In this document: one piece after another, positions 35,408 through 45,180 of the stretch
How the letters are laid out: every line of letters starts with the position of its first letter
Numbering within the stretch: the stretch's first letter is position 1
Assembly: GCA_029861845.1 (NCBI GenBank)
Contig: JAOTYM010000015.1
Coordinates: 1 to 51,029, forward strand
DNA: 51,029 bases
Source of the DNA: Gammaproteobacteria bacterium
GTDB lineage: Bacteria; Pseudomonadota; Gammaproteobacteria; Acidiferrobacterales; SPGG2
Direction: 5' to 3'
Translations under genes and position numbers: made by a program
The notes under the pieces: generated by a model
The model's input: only the letters and a program-made list of their open reading frames with translations
Database searches by the model: none
What the model was told of the DNA's origin: nothing

Positions 35408-36595
35408 GTGGCCACTAATGCCGGCCGCGGGGACGCGCCCAGGCTATCACTGACATCGCCTCAGCCCGGAGAACGTGTGCGCGAGATTTATCGCGTGACG
35501 CTTGTCGGCGGCGCCATCGATCTCGCGCTCGGCGTTGCCAAGATTGTGTTCGGCGTAACCGCGCATTCTCAGGCGCTAATTGCCGACGGCGTGCACTCGC
35601 TGTCGGATCTCGCCACGGATGTGCTGGTCCTCTACGCGGCCAAACATGGCAGCCGCGAGGCCGACGAGGAGCATCCCTACGGCCACGGGCGCTTTGAGAC
35701 ACTAGCTACCGTCGGCCTTGGCGTTGCCTTGATCGCCACGGCGATCGGCATTTCCGTTGATGCGACGCGGCGCTTGTTTAACCCCGAATTACTGCTAACG
35801 CCAGGCGTATGGGCACTGGTGATTGCCGCTCTCTCGATCGTGCTGAAGGAGGCTATCTACCACTACACGATGCGGGCCGCCAGGCGCTATCGCTCCAACA
35901 TGCTGCGTGCCAATGCCTGGCATAGCCGCACCGACGCCTTGTCCTCGGTGATCGTGGTCGTCGGTATCACCGGCACTATGGCCGGTCTTTCCTACCTCGA
36001 CGCGATCGCGGCGATCGGCGTTGCCTTGATGATCGCCAAAATCGGTTGGGAATTTGGTTGGCAGAGCGTGCGCGAACTTGTCGACACCGCGCTTGACCCC
36101 GACCGCGTGGATGCAATCCGACAAACAATTGAGGCGGTTGATGGCGTTGAGGCCCTGCACTCGTTGCGTAGTCGACGCATGGGCGGTGATGCGCTGGTGG
36201 ATGTGCATATTCAGGTGGACCCGACGTTGAGCCTGTCGGAAGGACACCAAATCAGTGAGACGGTGCGCGCACAGTTGATCGATGACATCGAAGAGGTCAG
36301 CGACGTTATGGTGCACATCGACCCCGAGGATGATGAAATGGCAACCTCGACCGGCGCGCTGCCACTGCGTGAAGTCGTGCAGAAACGTCTGGACCACTAT
36401 TTTCGCGATATCGAAGCGGCGCAGCACATTGAAAAGGTGACGCTACATTACCTAGACGGCCATATACGCGTCGAGTTGTTACTGCCATTGGCGGTGCTGC
36501 CGAATAAAGCCGCGGTGATGGCGTTACGGCGGCGCTTCAACGAGGCGGTGGCATCGGATAGCCAAATAAGTACGGTCGAATTACGCTTTTACTAA
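35408..36595 (+). CDS. Cation diffusion facilitator family transporter
   Basis: The 395-residue protein has six membrane helices with the CDF metal sites ADGVHSLSDLATD and NAWHSRTDALSS (His-x-x-x-Asp in helices 2 and 5). A cytoplasmic ferredoxin-like domain (VDGVEALHSLRSRRMGG...VDVHIQVDP) follows, plus a second C-terminal stretch of about 90 residues that looks like another such domain and is longer than in simple FieF types. It exports divalent metal such as Zn, Fe or Mn in exchange for protons. GTG 35408 begins one base after the TusA stop, with GAGG about 10 bases upstream. Coupling of a metal exporter to a thiolation pair is unusual. Confidence 0.88.
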   Translation: MATNAGRGDAPRLSLTSPQPGERVREIYRVTLVGGAIDLALGVAKIVFGVTAHSQALIADGVHSLSDLATDVLVLYAAKHGSREADEEHPYGHGRFETLATVGLGVALIATAIGISVDATRRLFNPELLLTPGVWALVIAALSIVLKEAIYHYTMRAARRYRSNMLRANAWHSRTDALSSVIVVVGITGTMAGLSYLDAIAAIGVALMIAKIGWEFGWQSVRELVDTALDPDRVDAIRQTIEAVDGVEALHSLRSRRMGGDALVDVHIQVDPTLSLSEGHQISETVRAQLIDDIEEVSDVMVHIDPEDDEMATSTGALPLREVVQKRLDHYFRDIEAAQHIEKVTLHYLDGHIRVELLLPLAVLPNKAAVMALRRRFNEAVASDSQISTVELRFY

Positions 36596-36612
36596 CGCAC
36601 CACTTTTGTGCA
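36596..36612. promoter_or_regulatory. NtrC enhancer site 1 of glnA
   Basis: GCAC-N7-GTGC (gcaccacttttgtgc), the core of the NtrC consensus, begins one base after the CDF stop. Its centre is 32 bases from site 2, three helical turns. Confidence 0.85.
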
Positions 36613-36627
36613 TAATAGCATGCTTAT

Positions 36628-36644
36628 TGCACCACTCTCGTGCG
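36628..36644. promoter_or_regulatory. NtrC enhancer site 2 of glnA
   Basis: GCAC-N7-GTGC (gcaccactctcgtgc). Centre about 98 bases before the predicted sigma-54 start; site 1 is at about -130. In E. coli the two strong sites are at about -108 and -140, the same spacing. Confidence 0.85.
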
Positions 36645-36707
36645 TTCCGACGCCGAGCGAGCGCCTAACAAGTATTTTAAATCAATAAGTTACGTTGAAA
36701 TCGAGAC

Positions 36708-36723
36708 TGGCACAGTTCGTGCG
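36708..36723 (+). promoter_or_regulatory. Sigma-54 promoter of glnA
   Basis: tggcacagttcgtgcg carries the -24 TGGCAC and a -12 GTGC, with GG and GC twelve bases apart as required for RpoN. Predicted start near 36734, about 50 bases before the glnA ATG. Confidence 0.8.
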
Positions 36724-36785
36724 ATAGCTATGCATCTTGGCGCTGCATGAGCAGCGTCCCCAACCAACTCCCGGAGGATTTACAG

Positions 36786-38195
36786 ATGGCTGCGGCTGAT
36801 GTTTTTAAGATGATGAAGGACAACAACGTAAAGTTCGTCGACCTACGTTTTACCGATACCAAAGGTAAGGAACAGCATGTATCGGTACCGGCCCATGTAG
36901 TCGATGACAGCATGATGGAAAACGGCAAAATGTTTGACGGCTCCAGCATCGCCGGTTGGAAGGGAATTAACGAATCCGACATGGTTCTCATGCCCGAACC
37001 CGAAAGCGCGGTGATGGACCCGTTCATGGAAGAACCGACCCTATTACTTCGCTGCGACATTCTCGAACCGACGACCATGCAGGGTTACGGGCGTGATCCG
37101 CGAACCATCGCCAAACGGGCCGAGGCCTACCTAAAGAGCACCGGCGTCGCGGATACGGCGTACTTTGGGCCCGAGCCAGAGTTCTTTGTGTTTGATGATG
37201 TGCGCTGGGGCGCCGACATGAGCGGTAGTTTCTTCAAGATCGATTCAGAGGAAGCGGAATGGAATTCGGAAAAGGCCTACGAAGGCGGCAATCTGGGTCA
37301 CCGCCCATCCGTCAAGGGCGGCTATTTCCCGGTACCACCGGTGGACTCGCTGCAAGATATCCGTTCCGCCATGGCGCTCGCAATGACCGAGATGGGACTA
37401 ACCATCGAAGCCCATCATCACGAGGTGGCGACCGCAGGCCAGAACGAGATCGGCACCCGATTTGCGAGCCTCGTACGTAAAGCAGATGAATTGCAAATTC
37501 TGAAGTATTGTGTGCACAACGTAGCCCACGCCTATGGTAAGACCGCGACCTTCATGCCGAAACCGCTGGTCGGCGATAACGGCAATGGCATGCATGTGCA
37601 CCAATCCTTATCGAAGGGTGGCGAGAATGTGTTTGCTGGCGATGAATATGGCGGCTTGAGCCAGATTGCGCTCTATTATATCGGTGGTATCTTCAAACAC
37701 GCGCGCGCCCTAAACGCGCTTACCAACGCAACCACCAATAGCTACAAGCGGTTAGTCCCAGGCTTCGAAGCACCGGTGTTGTTGGCGTACTCGGCCCGTA
37801 ATCGGTCAGCCGCGGTGCGAGTGCCCCATGTGCCGAACCCAAAAGGCACGCGCGTGGAGATCCGTTTTCCTGATTCGGCCGGCAATCCCTATTTCTCCTT
37901 TGCCGCTATGATGATGGCTGGTCTAGATGGAATCGAGAACAAAATCCTGCCCGGCGGTCCGCTCGACAAGGACCTGTACGACCTGCCGCCAGAAGAAGAG
38001 GCGAAGGTCGCGACCGTGTGCCATTCGCTCGACGGCGCCGTGGACGCACTCGATGCCGATCGCGACTTCCTCAAGGCCGGCGGCGTATTTAGTGACGACG
38101 CCATCGATGCCTATATCAGCTTGAAGATAGAGGAGATCACGCGGGTGCGCATGACGACCCATCCGGTCGAATTCGATATGTACTACAGCCTTTAG
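36786..38195 (+). CDS. glnA: Glutamine synthetase, type I
   Basis: The 469-residue enzyme makes glutamine from glutamate, ammonia and ATP as a dodecamer. Signatures: [47 protein letters not shown] and the adenylylation loop [11 protein letters not shown] with Tyr near 397, so it is probably of the GlnE-regulated type. ATG 36786 is preferred: GGAGGA lies 8 bases upstream and the length equals that of other GlnA; an in-frame start 13 codons earlier would include the ribosome site in coding sequence. Transcription is under NtrC and sigma-54, and ntrBC follows. Confidence 0.97.
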   Translation: MAAADVFKMMKDNNVKFVDLRFTDTKGKEQHVSVPAHVVDDSMMENGKMFDGSSIAGWKGINESDMVLMPEPESAVMDPFMEEPTLLLRCDILEPTTMQGYGRDPRTIAKRAEAYLKSTGVADTAYFGPEPEFFVFDDVRWGADMSGSFFKIDSEEAEWNSEKAYEGGNLGHRPSVKGGYFPVPPVDSLQDIRSAMALAMTEMGLTIEAHHHEVATAGQNEIGTRFASLVRKADELQILKYCVHNVAHAYGKTATFMPKPLVGDNGNGMHVHQSLSKGGENVFAGDEYGGLSQIALYYIGGIFKHARALNALTNATTNSYKRLVPGFEAPVLLAYSARNRSAAVRVPHVPNPKGTRVEIRFPDSAGNPYFSFAAMMMAGLDGIENKILPGGPLDKDLYDLPPEEEAKVATVCHSLDGAVDALDADRDFLKAGGVFSDDAIDAYISLKIEEITRVRMTTHPVEFDMYYSL

Positions 38196-38223
38196 GAGGT
38201 CGTCATCACTCGACGCTGTACGA

Positions 38224-38253
38224 CGCCCTCAGGCAATCTGAGGGCGTTTTTTT
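38224..38253 (+). terminator. Terminator of glnA
   Basis: cgccctcag/ctgagggcg, 9-bp stem, 5-base loop and seven Ts, 28 bases after the glnA stop. It separates glnA from ntrBC, with partial readthrough possible. Confidence 0.92.
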
Positions 38254-38269
38254 GACCACCTCGCTTTTT

Positions 38270-38286
38270 TGCACTATTTCGGTGCA
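38270..38286. promoter_or_regulatory. NtrC site ahead of ntrB
   Basis: tgcactatttcggtgca fits the full NtrC consensus (TGCAC-N7-GTGCA). It lies between the glnA terminator and ntrB, about 75 bases before the ntrB ATG, where NtrC represses its own operon in enterobacteria. Confidence 0.8.
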
Positions 38287-38356
38287 GAAGCGATAGTCCC
38301 AAGGGGAGGTTGCTTAACTTTGTATTTTTAAACGGAACACAGCTGGACCAAGGCCT

Positions 38357-39418
38357 ATGTCGACCGAAATCGAGGACCAAATTCTCGACAATCTCACCAC
38401 GGCGGTGCTGGCACTGGACCGCGGATTGCGGCCTATGGCCATCAATCCCGCCGCCGAGGCCTTGCTCCAATTAAGCGCCAAGCAGGTGCTTGGCCAGCCA
38501 CTTTCCGAGTGCCTGCCCAATAACCGGCCGTTGATGCAGGTCCTGGAGCAAGTGCACAACGACGGTAGCGCCCTTACCGCGCGCGGTATTCAGCTGGTAC
38601 TTGCCAATGCTCAAGGACTAACCGTCGATTGCACCGTAACGCGGTTGGCCGATGACGATGACAACAGTCCATTGCTAGTGGAACTGTCGCAGGTAGACCG
38701 GCTGTTGCGGTTAGCCAAAGACGAAAACATGTTTCGACGCCAGAACGCCAATCGTGCCGTATTAAAGGGACTCGCACATGAAATCAAAAACCCGCTCGGC
38801 GGGCTACGCGGTGCGGCGCAGCTGCTGGAGCGAGAGCTCCACGATGAATCTCTGAAAGAATACACGAACATCATCATTCACGAGGCCGATCGCTTACGCA
38901 ACTTGGTTGACCGCATGGTCGGGCCGAATCGACCCATCGAGCGGCGCCCGACTAATCTTCACGCCATCCTTGAACACGTGCGCAACCTGGTGCTCGCGGA
39001 AATACCAGAGGGCATCACTATCGAACGCGACTACGACCCAAGTCTGCCGAGCCTCATCGGTGACCCGGCCCAACTTATTCAGGCTATTTTGAATATTACT
39101 CGCAATGCGGCAGAGGCATTGGACGGTCGCGGTCTTATCAAGTTGCGCACCAGCATCGAACGGCACCTCACGATCGGACAGAAATGCCATCGCCTGGTAC
39201 TGCGGGCGGATGTCGAAGATAACGGCCCCGGCATCCCCGATGATTTGATCGATAGCATTTTCTACCCGATGGTAACGGCAAGACCGGAAGGCAGCGGTCT
39301 CGGATTGTCCATCGCCCAAGACATTATCAATAAACACGGCGGCTTAATTGAGTACACGAGCCAACCAAAGCAAACCATTTTCAGTATCTACCTACCGTTG
39401 GAGAACAAAGATGGATAG
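38357..39418 (+). CDS. glnL: Nitrogen regulation sensor histidine kinase NtrB (NR(II))
   Basis: The 353-residue cytosolic protein has an N-terminal PAS domain (about 5-115) and the kinase core with H-box GLAHEIKNPLGG (His141), the N-box ITRNAAEAL, and G-boxes VEDNGPGIPDDL and GSGLGLSIA. It phosphorylates or dephosphorylates NtrC depending on PII and nitrogen status. No membrane segment. Eight bases overlap with ntrC. Confidence 0.95.
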   Translation: MSTEIEDQILDNLTTAVLALDRGLRPMAINPAAEALLQLSAKQVLGQPLSECLPNNRPLMQVLEQVHNDGSALTARGIQLVLANAQGLTVDCTVTRLADDDDNSPLLVELSQVDRLLRLAKDENMFRRQNANRAVLKGLAHEIKNPLGGLRGAAQLLERELHDESLKEYTNIIIHEADRLRNLVDRMVGPNRPIERRPTNLHAILEHVRNLVLAEIPEGITIERDYDPSLPSLIGDPAQLIQAILNITRNAAEALDGRGLIKLRTSIERHLTIGQKCHRLVLRADVEDNGPGIPDDLIDSIFYPMVTARPEGSGLGLSIAQDIINKHGGLIEYTSQPKQTIFSIYLPLENKDG

Positions 39419-40817
39419 GCCAGATCTCGTTTGGGTTATCGATGATGACCGTTCTATTCGTTGGGTGCTTGAGAAGGCGCTACAGGGCGCGGGTATGTCG
39501 GTACGCTGTCTGCCCTCGGCCGAGAACGTATCGCATCTGCTCGAACGCGAACGCCCTAATGTCATTATCACGGATATCCGGATGCCAGGTATGAGTGGAC
39601 TCGATCTGCTGGACATCATCAAAGCCAGGGTCCCCGATATACCCATCATCGTAATTACGGCGCATACGGATCTGGATAGTGCCGTCGCTTCGTACGGCGG
39701 TGGCGCATTCGAGTACCTACCCAAACCGTTCGACATCGACGAGGCGGTCAGCCTTACCCGCCGGGCACTGGAGTGGCAACAACCATCGCCATCCACTGAT
39801 CGCCATCCGCGGCCTACGGCAACCGAAATCATCGGCAAAGCACCGGCCATGCAGGACGTATTTCGGGCCATTGGCCGACTTGCCCAGGCGCACTTTAATG
39901 TGCTGATCAGCGGCGAGTCGGGGACTGGCAAGGAATTAGTGGCGCGGGCGTTACACAACCATAGTCCGCGTGCTAGTCGCCCGTTTGTGGTGATTAACAC
40001 GGCGGCCATTCCAAGGGAGCTACTGGAGTCAGAATTATTTGGCCATGAGCGCGGTGCGTTCACTGGCGCCCATAGCCAGCGACAGGGTCGGTTTGAGCAA
40101 GCCCATGGCGGCACACTTTTCCTGGATGAAATCGGCGACATGCCATTGGAATTGCAGACTCGGCTATTGCGCGTGCTCGCAGATGGACAGTTCTATCGTG
40201 TTGGTGGCCACGAACAAATCGAGACCGACGTGCGCATCATAGCCGCCACTAATCAGGACTTAGGAAAAAAGGTATCGTCGGGGCAGTATCGAGAGGATCT
40301 GTTTCACCGGCTCAACGTAATCCACATTCATTTGCCGGCACTACGAGAACGACGGGAAGACATCCCAGTCCTGCTCAAATACTTCCTCAAGAAATCGGCT
40401 GAAGAACTTGGCGTTGCGCCCAAGCAGCTTACCTCCGAAGCTGAGGCCCATGCATGTGAGCTAACCTGGCCCGGTAATGTGCGTCAGCTCGAAAACACCT
40501 GCCGCTGGCTAACCGTGATGTCACCCGCACAGACCATCCGCCTCGATGACCTGCCGGTCGAACTGTATCAGCGACAAGGCAGTGGCCGCGAGGATAGCGA
40601 CTGGGAAAAGAGCCTACGCGATGTCGCCAGACAATCACTGGCGCGAGGTGAGTCAAGAATTTTCAAAGATTTGAGCAGTCGGTTCGAGCGCATACTTATC
40701 GAGGCTGCACTCAAACATACAAGCGGCAGAAAACAAGACGCAGCACAAAGACTGGGGCTTGGGAGAAACACCTTGACTCGCAAACTCAAAGAGCTTGGCA
40801 TGTCGGATGCACGCTAG
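39411..40817 (+). CDS. glnG: Nitrogen regulation response regulator NtrC (NR(I))
   Basis: The 468-residue sigma-54 activator has a receiver domain with phospho-acceptor Asp55 (VIITDIRMPG), an AAA+ domain with GESGTGKE (Walker A), the GAFTGA loop, and LFLDEIGDM (Walker B), and a C-terminal Fis-type helix-turn-helix (KQDAAQRLGLGRNTLTRKL). ATG 39411 (MDRPDLVWVIDDD) with GGAG 11 bases upstream is the right start; the frame runs back inside ntrB. It binds the GCAC-N7-GTGC sites noted at 36596, 36628 and 38270. Confidence 0.96.
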   Translation: MDRPDLVWVIDDDRSIRWVLEKALQGAGMSVRCLPSAENVSHLLERERPNVIITDIRMPGMSGLDLLDIIKARVPDIPIIVITAHTDLDSAVASYGGGAFEYLPKPFDIDEAVSLTRRALEWQQPSPSTDRHPRPTATEIIGKAPAMQDVFRAIGRLAQAHFNVLISGESGTGKELVARALHNHSPRASRPFVVINTAAIPRELLESELFGHERGAFTGAHSQRQGRFEQAHGGTLFLDEIGDMPLELQTRLLRVLADGQFYRVGGHEQIETDVRIIAATNQDLGKKVSSGQYREDLFHRLNVIHIHLPALRERREDIPVLLKYFLKKSAEELGVAPKQLTSEAEAHACELTWPGNVRQLENTCRWLTVMSPAQTIRLDDLPVELYQRQGSGREDSDWEKSLRDVARQSLARGESRIFKDLSSRFERILIEAALKHTSGRKQDAAQRLGLGRNTLTRKLKELGMSDAR

Positions 40818-40969
40818 CTATTTCATAGATTGGCTACTCCATTCCTGCATACGCATGTCGTTGCATCTCTGCGTCACCCATTCGATGTGCGCGAGACGGC
40901 GCTGAACGTCAACTATACTAAGGCTATCGTCTTTACCTATATCAGCAGACGTGCACTATCCGTAGTCAC

Positions 40970-41518
40970 ATGTCCGAAATCGTTGTTGCCTTACTCATGG
41001 CCATCACCGTATGGGGTATCCTGATCTACAACCGCCTAGTGCGCGACAAGAATCGGGTATTGGCTGCCTGGAGTGATATCGACGTTCAGCTCAAACGCCG
41101 TTATGACTTGATCCCGAAATTGGTCGATGCTGTCAAACAATACGCAAATTGTGAACGCACGACCGTCGAGGCGATCACTAGACTGCGGGTAGAAAGCGAA
41201 CGGTCTGCGAGTATAGGCGAGCGTGGACGGCTCGAGACCGACCTAAGTGATGGATTGCACCGGCTGATCGCGGTAACTGAAGACTACCCTGTCCTCAAAG
41301 CAAATGACAATTTCCTGGCGTTACAACGCGATCTGACGGACGTCGAGAAGCATATTCAATATGCGCGCCGCTACTACAATGGCGCCGTAAGGAATTTGAA
41401 TACACGTATCGATTCGTTCCCCGACCTGTTGGTGGCGAACACATGTAGGTTTCAGCCACGCGATTATTTCGAACTGGGCTCGCCGAAAGCATCCCAGCCG
41501 CCGGAGTTAGGTGCATGA
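40970..41518 (+). CDS. LemA family protein
   Basis: The 182-residue protein has one N-terminal membrane helix ([18 protein letters not shown]) and the LemA helical bundle: [32 protein letters not shown], later [27 protein letters not shown]. Function of the family is not settled; it is often coupled to membrane proteins and stress. It overlaps the next gene by ATGA, giving the common LemA/DUF2207 pair; the TPM-domain partner seen elsewhere is absent here. Confidence 0.9.
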   Translation: MSEIVVALLMAITVWGILIYNRLVRDKNRVLAAWSDIDVQLKRRYDLIPKLVDAVKQYANCERTTVEAITRLRVESERSASIGERGRLETDLSDGLHRLIAVTEDYPVLKANDNFLALQRDLTDVEKHIQYARRYYNGAVRNLNTRIDSFPDLLVANTCRFQPRDYFELGSPKASQPPELGA

Positions 41519-43416
41519 ATTTCGTGCGCACTGCCCTGTTATTGCTGTTGTTTTTGGCCGGTACGGCGCCGGCTGACGAGCGCATTCTTGCCTATGACAG
41601 CGACATTAGGGTGCACGCCGATGCCAGCATGACGGTCATCGAGACGATACGCGTGCGGGCGGAGGGTAAGCAGATCAAACGTGGCATTTATAGAGATTTC
41701 CCTACTGACTACAAAGATCGTTTCGGGAATTCGTACCGAGTCGACTTCGAAATCATTTCTGTGCGCAAAGATGGGCAGCTGGAGTCGTTCCATACAGAAC
41801 GACTCAAGAATGGCATCCGTATATATATAGGCGTCAACAACGTGTTTCTACAGCCCGGTGAGTACACCTACTCGCTGGCGTACAGAACGACTCACCAGCT
41901 AGGGTTCTTCGATGACCATGACGAACTCTACTGGAACGTCACCGGTAATGGCTGGGCATTCCCCATCGACTATGCGAGTGCAGGCGTAACTCTTCCAGCA
42001 TCTATACCGAGTTCCGAAATGGCGCTTGAAGGCTACACCGGGGGATACGGTGCGAAAGGCCAGGACTACGATGCCTGGATCAATGAGACCGGGGTGGCTG
42101 CGTTCGAGACCACCCGCAGGTTGGCGAAAAACGAAGGTCTGACTATTGTCGTTACTTGGCCCAAGGGCTACTTCACCGCCCCTTCCCTAGCGGATAGGGT
42201 TAGCCACCTGCTAAGTGCCAATAGCCACATCGTCGCCCTACTAGCCGGTCTGGCGCTATTGGGTCTTTATTACATCCTGATATGGGTCAAAATGGGGAAA
42301 GATCCGCCGGCCGGTGTCATCGTGCCACACTATATACCACCCAAAGGGTATTCGCCGGCCTCTATGCGTTTTATTCGGCGCATGGGCTATGACCACAAGG
42401 CGTTTGCCGCCGCGCTTGTCAATCTCGCCATAAAGGGTTATCTCACGATCGACGAAGACGATGACAGCTTCACGCTCACAAAAACCGACAAGGAACATAT
42501 CAAGATGGCCCCCGGCGAAAAAGCGCTGGTGCGCCGTCTCCTTCGCCATGCGGGCGTAATCCAACTTACCCAAGACAATCACGAAACGATCAGCGCCGCC
42601 ATTGATAGCCATAAGAAATCATTGAAGCGGAACTATGAGAAGATCTATTTTCTTACCAACTCTATCTACCTCGTCCCTGGCGTACTTATTTCGATCGTCA
42701 CATTGGTGGCGATCTCGTTGACGCTACCCGATACTACACGGTCGTCCGAGGCCGTGCTTATGACAGCGTGGCTCACCGCTTGGACAATTGGTGTGGTTGT
42801 GTTGGTGAAGGCAGCTATAAGCGCTTGGCGGGCGGTGGGCACGAGCGGAATCACGGCACCGATTGTTACGACCGTGTTCGCGCTACCTTTTGTGGCATTC
42901 GAAGTCTTTGGTTTCTGGGCCCTGTCGAATACTGCTTCTTACGTCATACCGCTTGTGCTTGTCGTGCTCGTCATAATTAACGTATTTTTTTACTACGCCC
43001 TCAAAACACCAACACGCGCCGGACGTAAACTGTTGGACAAGGTAGAAGGATTTCGCAACTACCTGCAAGTCGCCGAGGGCCAAGAGCTCAAGGGGAGACG
43101 CCTCCCCCGTCGGACGATCGATCAATTCGAGATCTATCTACCATACGCGCTGGCGCTTGACGTTGAGCAACAATGGTCCGAGCAGTTCGCCGATGTATTC
43201 GCCGAGATCAGGAACACACAGGGCAATCATTATCGCCCCTCATGGTATCACCACGGCCATGGACACCTGGATGTTTCTCGCCTGACATCTTCTTTGGGCA
43301 GTTCACTCGGCAATGCCATCTCATCCTCATCGCACGCCCCCGGTTCATCCTCGGGGAGTGGCGGTGGTGGCTTCTCGGGTGGTGGTGGCGGTGGTGGTGG
43401 CGGCGGTGGCTGGTAA
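41515..43416 (+). CDS. DUF2207 (YciQ-like) membrane protein with glycine-rich tail
   Basis: The 633-residue protein has a cleavable signal ([20 protein letters not shown]), an extracytoplasmic beta domain (residues 22-235; [18 protein letters not shown]...), a membrane helix at about 242-262, a cytosolic winged-helix-like part ([20 protein letters not shown]) and two or more further helices at about 385-490. It ends in a glycine/serine repeat whose last 15 residues are almost all Gly plus a final Trp. Function is unknown for the family. Translationally coupled to lemA. Confidence 0.88.
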   Translation: MNFVRTALLLLLFLAGTAPADERILAYDSDIRVHADASMTVIETIRVRAEGKQIKRGIYRDFPTDYKDRFGNSYRVDFEIISVRKDGQLESFHTERLKNGIRIYIGVNNVFLQPGEYTYSLAYRTTHQLGFFDDHDELYWNVTGNGWAFPIDYASAGVTLPASIPSSEMALEGYTGGYGAKGQDYDAWINETGVAAFETTRRLAKNEGLTIVVTWPKGYFTAPSLADRVSHLLSANSHIVALLAGLALLGLYYILIWVKMGKDPPAGVIVPHYIPPKGYSPASMRFIRRMGYDHKAFAAALVNLAIKGYLTIDEDDDSFTLTKTDKEHIKMAPGEKALVRRLLRHAGVIQLTQDNHETISAAIDSHKKSLKRNYEKIYFLTNSIYLVPGVLISIVTLVAISLTLPDTTRSSEAVLMTAWLTAWTIGVVVLVKAAISAWRAVGTSGITAPIVTTVFALPFVAFEVFGFWALSNTASYVIPLVLVVLVIINVFFYYALKTPTRAGRKLLDKVEGFRNYLQVAEGQELKGRRLPRRTIDQFEIYLPYALALDVEQQWSEQFADVFAEIRNTQGNHYRPSWYHHGHGHLDVSRLTSSLGSSLGNAISSSSHAPGSSSGSGGGGFSGGGGGGGGGGGW

Positions 43417-43429
43417 AGCGACTCGCCTG

Positions 43430-43870
43430 ATGACGCTTACAGAAAACGAAACGCGTGATCATTTTCCGCACTTTCTGACCATCCCTACGCGTTGGATGGA
43501 CAATGATGTCTACGGTCACGTCAATAACGTCATCTATTACTCTTACTTCGACACGGTGATTAATCAGTATTTGATAAGCCAGGGTGGTCTTGATATCAAC
43601 CAAGGGGAGATGATCGCGATTGCGGCCGAAAGTCTATGTCGCTTCCATCGCGCATTCGCCTTTCCCGAGGTGGTGGAAGCCGGTCTGCGCGTTGCCCATC
43701 TCGGTAATTCGAGCGTGCGCTATGAAATTGGTCTATTTCATGAGGGCGAACGAGACGCAGCGGCAGTAGGCTATTTCGTGCATGTGTTTGTGGACCGCAG
43801 ATCGCGCACACCGGTGGCCATACCGGCTACGATTCGCGCCGCCCTGACGCCCTTATCCATCGCGGATTAA
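43430..43870 (+). CDS. Acyl-CoA thioesterase, 4HBT hotdog fold
   Basis: The 146-residue protein has the YbgC/FadM-type signature [21 protein letters not shown] with the catalytic Asp, and a second strand [24 protein letters not shown]. It hydrolyses acyl-CoA thioesters; the chain-length preference is unknown. ATG 43430 gives the normal N-terminus. The frame extends upstream only through the repeats encoding the glycine tail of the preceding gene. Confidence 0.88.
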   Translation: MTLTENETRDHFPHFLTIPTRWMDNDVYGHVNNVIYYSYFDTVINQYLISQGGLDINQGEMIAIAAESLCRFHRAFAFPEVVEAGLRVAHLGNSSVRYEIGLFHEGERDAAAVGYFVHVFVDRRSRTPVAIPATIRAALTPLSIAD

Positions 43871-44070
43871 ACCGCTAGATGTCGGGCCGGGCCACACGCC
43901 CAATTTGGCACTTTCATGAACCTCTTGCTTGCAATATCTTAGAGTCTATCCCAATGCCAGGCCGTCTACTTTGGCCCCTGATCGGGCATCTTAATTCACT
44001 GACGTCCCTCTGCCCGGGCGCCGACACAATAAACGAGGGTCAACCTTAACTCTCGGAATACACTAGCGCC

Positions 44071-44463
44071 ATGAACGCCGAAACATTGATCTTGATTGGC
44101 GGCCTGTACAACCTGGCGCTCGCGGTGTTTCACCTGCTGTTCTGGAAACTGTTTAACTGGAAGCAGGATCTAGCTAGTCTCACCCCCTTGAATCGGGCAG
44201 TGGTACAGATCCTAAATCTTTGCCTAACATTCGTTTTCTTAGTGTTCGCCTACATCTCGTTTTTCCATGCCAACGAGCTACTACATTCTAAGCTCGGTCG
44301 ATCACTGTTGGCACTAATGGCGATATTTTGGTTTTTGCGCGCCATCGAGCAGATCATATTCTTCGGGCTTAGACGCAAGGCTTCGATTGCGTTTTTGATC
44401 CTATTTCTGATAGGCACGGGACTGTACTCGATTCCCTTGATCGATCAGGCCCTGCGGCGCTGA
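44071..44463 (+). CDS. Small integral membrane protein, four helices
   Basis: A 130-residue protein with four hydrophobic helices (about 5-25, 45-67, 80-98, 105-123) and a short basic C-terminus (DQALRR). I recall no name for it; similar four-helix proteins are annotated as conserved hypothetical. There is an unassigned 200-base gap before it with no clear signal. The Arg/Glu pair in LRAIEQIIFFGLRRK lies between the last two helices. Confidence 0.65.
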   Translation: MNAETLILIGGLYNLALAVFHLLFWKLFNWKQDLASLTPLNRAVVQILNLCLTFVFLVFAYISFFHANELLHSKLGRSLLALMAIFWFLRAIEQIIFFGLRRKASIAFLILFLIGTGLYSIPLIDQALRR

Positions 44464-44530
44464 CGTCGTTGTTTCTATGGTGTATGCTGGATTACTAAGC
44501 GCCACCTTAGACGATCACATTGATTTGTGA

Positions 44531-45140
44531 ATGACCCGAATAGAAGAAATACTCTCATTTTGGTTCGGTGAGATCGATGCCGGCGGTTTAGCGACAACGG
44601 CGCAGGCCAAGCGTTGGTTCCGAGCAAGCGCTGAAACCGATAACTTAATTCTCGAACGCTTCGAAACAGACTTGCAAAAGGCAATCCAAGGACAACTCAC
44701 GTCGTGGGAACAGTATCCGCGAGGTCGACTGGCATTGATCGTGCTGCTCGATCAATTCTCACGCAATATCTACCGCGGCACAGCGCGGGCTTTCGCCCAG
44801 GATGAGTTGGCGTTGTCGCTGTGCTTACAGGGCATTGACATCGGCCACGACCTTGCACTGCGACCGATCGAACGAACCTTCTATTACCTGCCGATGGAGC
44901 ACGCGGAGAGCTTGGAGATGCAAGATAGATGTGTCCAACACTACGAGCAGCTGGTGGCATCACTACCCCCCGGCAGTGGTGGAGAAGCTTCAGCCTTCGC
45001 TCAACTATGCGCTCAACCATCGAGATGTCATCGCCCGGTTCGGCCGCTTCCCCCATCGCAACAAACTGTTGCGACGGGCATCGACGGCAGCAGAACGCGA
45101 GTATCTGTCCCAGGGCGGGGCTACCTTCGGACAACAGTAA
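44531..45140 (+). pseudogene. DUF924 family protein gene with one-base frameshift
   Basis: The first 146 codons give a normal DUF924 (TPR-like) start: ILSFWFGEIDAGG, KRWFRASAETDN, GRLALIVLLDQFSRNIYRGT and YLPMEHAESLEMQ. After ASLPP the frame turns into an unrelated sequence. Shifting by one base at the C6 run 44966-44971 restores the family ending: VVEKLQPSLNYALNHRDVI, ARFGRFPHRNKLLRR, GGATFGQQ and stop at 45140. With five Cs the join reads ASLPPAVVEKLQ. Either a sequencing error in a homopolymer or a recent frameshift; the rest of the gene is undamaged. Confidence 0.85.
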
Positions 45141-45180
45141 TCATTTAGCATAACCTTGTACGCGCGCCGATCCGCAGCCC

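Noticed and set aside
43360-43413. G-rich GGN repeat as a G-quadruplex or simple repeat element
   Set aside because: It is explained by glycine codons of the DUF2207 tail, a normal family feature.
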